In this document: piece after piece, positions 5,376-7,392 of the stretch | How positions within the stretch are numbered: position 1 is the stretch's first letter | Layout of the letters: the number at the start of each line of letters is the position of its first letter | Assembly (NCBI GenBank): GCA_017960065.1 | Contig: JAGCZK010000011.1 | Coordinates: forward strand, 1 to 7,392 | Length of the DNA stretch: 7,392 bases | Direction: 5' to 3' | DNA from: Paludibacteraceae bacterium | GTDB lineage: Bacteria; Bacteroidota; Bacteroidia; Bacteroidales; Paludibacteraceae | Notes under the pieces: model-generated | Seen by the model: only the letters and a program-made list of their open reading frames with translations | The model's database searches: none | Told to the model about the DNA's origin: nothing | Position numbers and translations under genes: made by a program

Positions 5376-6565
5376 CGTGCTGCCTGCTGTGTGGGGCGGT
5401 GCCGGCGCTGGCGCAGGTGCTGACCGGCATCGAAGTGCTGCGTGAGCGCGGTTTTGATTTGCTGCAAGGCAAACGGGTGGGGTTGGTTACCAATGCCACC
5501 GGGGTTGACAGCCACTTGCAGAGTACCGTCGATATCCTCTACCAAGCCGAAAATGTGGATTTGATCGCGCTTTTTGCCCCCGAACACGGGGTGCGCGGCG
5601 ATGTGGCCGCCGGCGACAAGGTGGCCCATGCGCGCGATGCCAAGACCCGTCTGCCCATTTATTCGCTTTACGGCAAGACCCGCAAGCCCACGCCCGAAAT
5701 GTTGCGTGGCATCGAGGTGCTGGTCTATGACATTCAGGACATCGGCTGCCGTTCCTATACCTTTATCAGTACCCTGGGCAAGGTGATGGAGGCCGCATGC
5801 GAGGCCGATTTGACGGTGGTGGTGCTCGATCGTCCCAATCCTTTGGGAGGCAATAAGATAGAGGGTGGAGGCGTTGATTCCGGCTGCCGTTCGTTTGTCA
5901 GTCAATTCGATATTCCGTACGTGTATGGCATGACGGTGGGTGAGTTGGCTTTGTATCTCAACGATGAAATCGGCTGTGATTTGCAGGTGGTGCCGATGGA
6001 GGGTTGGAAACGCTCCATGCGCTTTGCCGACACGGGGCTGCCTTGGGTGCCGACCTCGCCGCACATTCCGCACGCCGAAACGGCCTTGTATTACCCGGCG
6101 ACGGGGATTTTGGGTGAGTTGGGCGTGTTATCCATCGGTGTCGGCTATACTTTGCCGTTTCAGACGGTGGCCGCACCGTGGATAGATGCCAGTCAGCTGG
6201 CCGACAGCCTCAATGCGCTGCAACTGGAGGGCATCTTGTTCCGTCCCATTCATTACAAGCCTTTATACGGGCTGTATCAGGGCGGGGCGGTGCATGGCGT
6301 CGAACTGCATGTCACCGATTTTAATGCGGTAAAATTGACCGAAGTGCAGTTTGTCATCATCAATATGCTGCAGAAACTTTATCCCGAACAGCCGTTTCTG
6401 CGCCAGCCGACGGCCACGCAGTGGCGGATGTTCGACCAGGTCTGTGGCAGCAAGCTCTACCGCCCGCTGCTCGAACAAGGCCGCCTCCAACCCCTGCTCG
6501 ACGCCTGGCGTCGGCCACAGCCCAAATTCGAGGCCTTGCGTGGGCAAGTGCAGCTGTATGAATAG
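5342..6565 (+). CDS. namZ: DUF1343/NamZ-type exo-beta-N-acetylmuramidase (GH171)
   Basis: The protein has 407 residues, the normal size for DUF1343. Characterised members (Bacillus subtilis NamZ/YbbC and the Tannerella forsythia homologues) release MurNAc from the non-reducing end of peptidoglycan fragments. The conserved blocks are LFAPEHGVRGD with E81-H82 (the Glu is proposed to be catalytic in the family), DIQDIGCRSYTF (130-141), and LDRPNPLGG around 162-170. A Sec signal peptide is present: KFIR, a hydrophobic core (10-20), and PALA before Gln25. The protein should be periplasmic. The ATG at 5342 is chosen because it starts that signal peptide. Codons upstream of it, back to 5126, are the transporter gene read in another frame. 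The gene overlaps the peptide transporter by 34 bases, which fits joint use of muropeptides. No strong terminator follows it before the tRNA. Confidence 0.9.
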   Translation: MVGQKFIRSLVACCLLCGAVPALAQVLTGIEVLRERGFDLLQGKRVGLVTNATGVDSHLQSTVDILYQAENVDLIALFAPEHGVRGDVAAGDKVAHARDAKTRLPIYSLYGKTRKPTPEMLRGIEVLVYDIQDIGCRSYTFISTLGKVMEAACEADLTVVVLDRPNPLGGNKIEGGGVDSGCRSFVSQFDIPYVYGMTVGELALYLNDEIGCDLQVVPMEGWKRSMRFADTGLPWVPTSPHIPHAETALYYPATGILGELGVLSIGVGYTLPFQTVAAPWIDASQLADSLNALQLEGILFRPIHYKPLYGLYQGGAVHGVELHVTDFNAVKLTEVQFVIINMLQKLYPEQPFLRQPTATQWRMFDQVCGSKLYRPLLEQGRLQPLLDAWRRPQPKFEALRGQVQLYE

Positions 6566-6568
6566 ATT

Positions 6569-6616
6569 TTTTCAAATAAACGCACTAAAGTTTTGCATTT
6601 TCAAATAAAAGCACTA
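6569..6616 (+). repeat. imperfect direct repeat upstream of tRNA-Thr
   Basis: TTTTCAAATAAACGCACTA (6569-6587) recurs as TTTTCAAATAAAAGCACTA (6598-6616): 18 of 19 bases identical, start to start 29 bases. The second copy supplies most of the spacer and the first two bases of the -7 box of the tRNA promoter. The -33 TTTG lies between the copies. Confidence 0.75.
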
Positions 6617-6622
6617 CTTTTG
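6592..6622 (+). promoter_or_regulatory. promoter of tRNA-Thr
   Basis: TTTG (6592-6595), 19 bases, then TACTTTTG (6615-6622): a perfect match to the Bacteroidetes promoter. The expected start is about base 6628, a few bases before the tRNA, as usual for stable RNA genes. Confidence 0.8.
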
Positions 6623-6633
6623 TGCGTCCTTAA

Positions 6634-6706
<73 letters not shown>

Positions 6707-6710
6707 CTCG

Positions 6711-6739
6711 AAAACCGACCCTTGACGGGGTCGGTTTTT
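6711..6739 (+). terminator. intrinsic terminator after tRNA-Thr
   Basis: AAAACCGACCC (6711-6721) pairs with GGGTCGGTTTT (6728-6738) around a 6-base loop. The GC-rich core is CCGACCC and the right arm ends in five T (6735-6739). It starts four bases after the tRNA and could also serve as the end of the whole rightward operon. Confidence 0.9.
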
Positions 6740-6846
6740 CTTATGTTGTTGTACCAAAATTGTAATATCTGTGAAAAAAGGGGTGTAATTCCTGAAAATT
6801 GGTGTAAAAAAAAGAAGGGGAATGGTGCAATAAAGAATTTAATGGT

Positions 6847-6854
6847 TAACTTTG
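6847..6854 (+). promoter_or_regulatory. -7 promoter box of the winged-helix gene
   Basis: TAACTTTG matches the -7 consensus TAnnTTTG exactly. The region 19-21 bases upstream (TGGTG) is a poor -33 element. Transcription would begin near 6860, leaving an AT-rich leader of about 40 bases without a Shine-Dalgarno sequence. The preceding 6740-6846 holds only A-rich spacer. Confidence 0.5.
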
Positions 6855-6873
6855 CAACGTCAAAAATGAACTA

Positions 6874-6894
6874 TATTTATTCACTATTTATTCA
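6874..6894 (+). repeat. AU-rich tandem repeat in the leader of the winged-helix gene
   Basis: TATTTATTCA occurs twice (6874-6883 and 6885-6894) with one base between, ending eight bases before the ATG at 6903. Unstructured AU-rich leaders can help initiation in Bacteroidetes, which rarely use Shine-Dalgarno pairing. The same stretch also lies inside a 10-codon frame (6866-6898, MNYIYSLFIH) that ends four bases before the gene. Confidence 0.5.
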
Positions 6895-6902
6895 TTAATA
6901 CA

Positions 6903-7103
6903 ATGGAAAAGAAAGTAGGAACCAATGCAGGCCTCGTATGGCAAGCATTGAACGGTGCTAAAAAGGCCGTAGAAGTAAAAGACTTGAAGAAAGTAACCAA
7001 GTTGACCGAAAAAGACTTGTATGCCGCATTCGGTTGGTTGCTTCGCGAAGGCAAAATCTCGGTGAAGGAAGAAGGCAAGGAAATCTTTGTGGCTTTGAAC
7101 TAA
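6903..7103 (+). CDS. small winged helix-turn-helix protein (DUF2582-like)
   Basis: The protein has 66 residues and is Lys-rich, with no signal peptide or membrane segment. NAGLVWQALNGAKKAVEVKDLKKVTKLTEKDLYAAFGWLLREGKISVKEEGKEIFVALN fits a winged-helix fold, shown here in parts: a first helix with VWQAL (12-16), a second with VKDLKKVT (25-32), a recognition-like helix TEKDLYAAFGWLLREGKI (35-52), then a beta hairpin ending in IFVAL. This is the pattern of the DUF2582 winged-helix family common in Bacteroides. Its role is unknown to me; DNA binding is possible but unproven. It is a single-gene unit with its own -7 box and a strong terminator. Its codons are less G+C-rich than the neighbours', largely because of the many Lys and Glu residues. 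Confidence 0.85.
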   Translation: MEKKVGTNAGLVWQALNGAKKAVEVKDLKKVTKLTEKDLYAAFGWLLREGKISVKEEGKEIFVALN

Positions 7104-7121
7104 TCGACATTCACACAAAAG

Positions 7122-7157
7122 AAAAACAGGCTTGAGTCATCTCAAGCCTGTTTTTTT
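7122..7157. terminator. bidirectional intrinsic terminator between converging genes
   Basis: AAAAACAGGCTTGAG (7122-7136) pairs perfectly with CTCAAGCCTGTTTTT (7141-7155) around the loop TCAT, giving 15 bp. On the plus strand seven T (7151-7157) follow, which ends the winged-helix gene. On the minus strand five T follow the stem, which ends the leftward gene. The leftward gene's TGA stop (7139-7137) is in the loop, so its last five sense codons (KTGLR) form one arm. Confidence 0.95.
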
Positions 7158-7392
7158 ATGCAGCAGCACGCGGCAGACGCTCCGGCAGAGGAACATGCCC
7201 GCTATCGGCAGCATGGCGGGGTGCAAGTCTTGCGGTACAAACGGCATGGCCAGTAGGAACAAGGCCGTGCTGAGCGTCCAAATGCCGTAAAACCCCCAAT
7301 CCCAACGGCGCACCGGTCGAATGCACAACGACAGCAGCGGCCAAAACATCAGCGGGTTGAGGCACCAGAGGTTGTAGTTGTGGTCGGTAAAG
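7137..7392 (-). CDS. C-terminal end of a membrane protein, DUF4105-like (partial)
   Basis: An open frame enters from the right edge and ends at TGA 7139-7137, giving 84 residues with no start needed inside the window. The piece begins FTDHNYNLWCLNPLMFWPLL and contains about three hydrophobic segments (near residues 13-24, 33-52 and 58-70), divided by basic loops (RPVRR at 25-29), so it is an integral membrane region. A TDHNYNLxxxNPL motif followed by hydrophobic helices and VPQDLHPAMLP resembles the tail of the large DUF4105 (Lnb-type N-terminal domain) proteins of Bacteroidetes. The diagnostic N-terminal domain lies outside the window, so this is a recollection-based guess. The reading frame with an ATG at 7349 is part of this same frame, not a separate small gene. 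Confidence 0.6.
   Translation of the reverse strand, partial: FTDHNYNLWCLNPLMFWPLLSLCIRPVRRWDWGFYGIWTLSTALFLLAMPFVPQDLHPAMLPIAGMFLCRSVCRVLLHKKTGLR

Noticed and set aside
5372..5383. Lipobox-like LVAC near the start of the NamZ-like protein
   Set aside because: The Cys is residue 13, with no hydrophobic core before it. The hydrophobic stretch continues past it to a better signal peptidase I site (PALA-Q).
5240..6073. Minus-strand open frame of 277 codons
   Set aside because: Antisense to the well-supported transporter end and namZ; the composition is shadow-like (His, Gly, Gln rich).
7156..7365. Alternative minus-strand frame at the right edge
   Set aside because: It overlaps the DUF4105-like tail in another frame and lacks its hydrophobic pattern. 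The chosen frame ends in the terminator loop and continues to the edge.

Overview
The window looks like a chromosomal piece of a Bacteroidota genome, most likely Bacteroidales with a fairly high G+C content. Three things point there. Most transcription units are preceded by the Bacteroidetes promoter form TTTG-N19/20-TAnnTTTG. Shine-Dalgarno sequences are essentially absent. The gene families (a DUF5063 protein, a DUF2582-type small winged-helix protein, a DUF4105-like C terminus, an ECF sigma/membrane protein/Spy-like trio) are typical of that phylum. No mobile element, CRISPR array or sign of horizontal transfer is visible, so this is mostly core or housekeeping territory.

Layout. (1) 1-242: the first codons of a leftward gene that leaves the window at base 1, its long leader with two candidate promoters, and the terminator of the next unit. 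(2) 243-1747, leftward: a three-gene unit made of an ECF sigma factor, a single-pass membrane protein that is probably its anti-sigma factor, and a secreted Spy/CpxP-like helical protein. Together they look like an envelope-sensing circuit. (3) 1748-1807: a compact divergent control region with two promoters facing each other. (4) 1808-6565, rightward: five genes that all overlap end to start. They are a DUF5063 protein, a DEDDy 3'-5' exonuclease, an RlmI-type 23S rRNA cytosine methyltransferase, a POT-family proton/peptide symporter, and a secreted DUF1343/NamZ exo-N-acetylmuramidase. (5) 6566-6739: tRNA-Thr(CGU) with a consensus promoter, an imperfect promoter-region duplication and an intrinsic terminator. 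(6) 6740-7157: a 66-residue winged-helix protein with its own promoter and a bidirectional terminator. (7) 7137-7392, leftward: the C-terminal 84 residues of a membrane protein resembling the tail of Bacteroidetes DUF4105 proteins.

How the genes may work together. The first three rightward genes suggest RNA maturation coupled to an uncharacterised partner (DUF5063). The last two suggest peptidoglycan-fragment salvage, with the muramidase outside the cytoplasm and a di/tripeptide importer in the inner membrane. The sigma trio resembles in layout the CnrH-CnrY-CnrX metal-sensing system, although nothing in the sequence proves its signal. I did not find a clearly new system. The best leads are the sigma/acidic-tail/basic-Spy trio, the muramidase-peptide importer pair, and the stop codons built into terminator loops.
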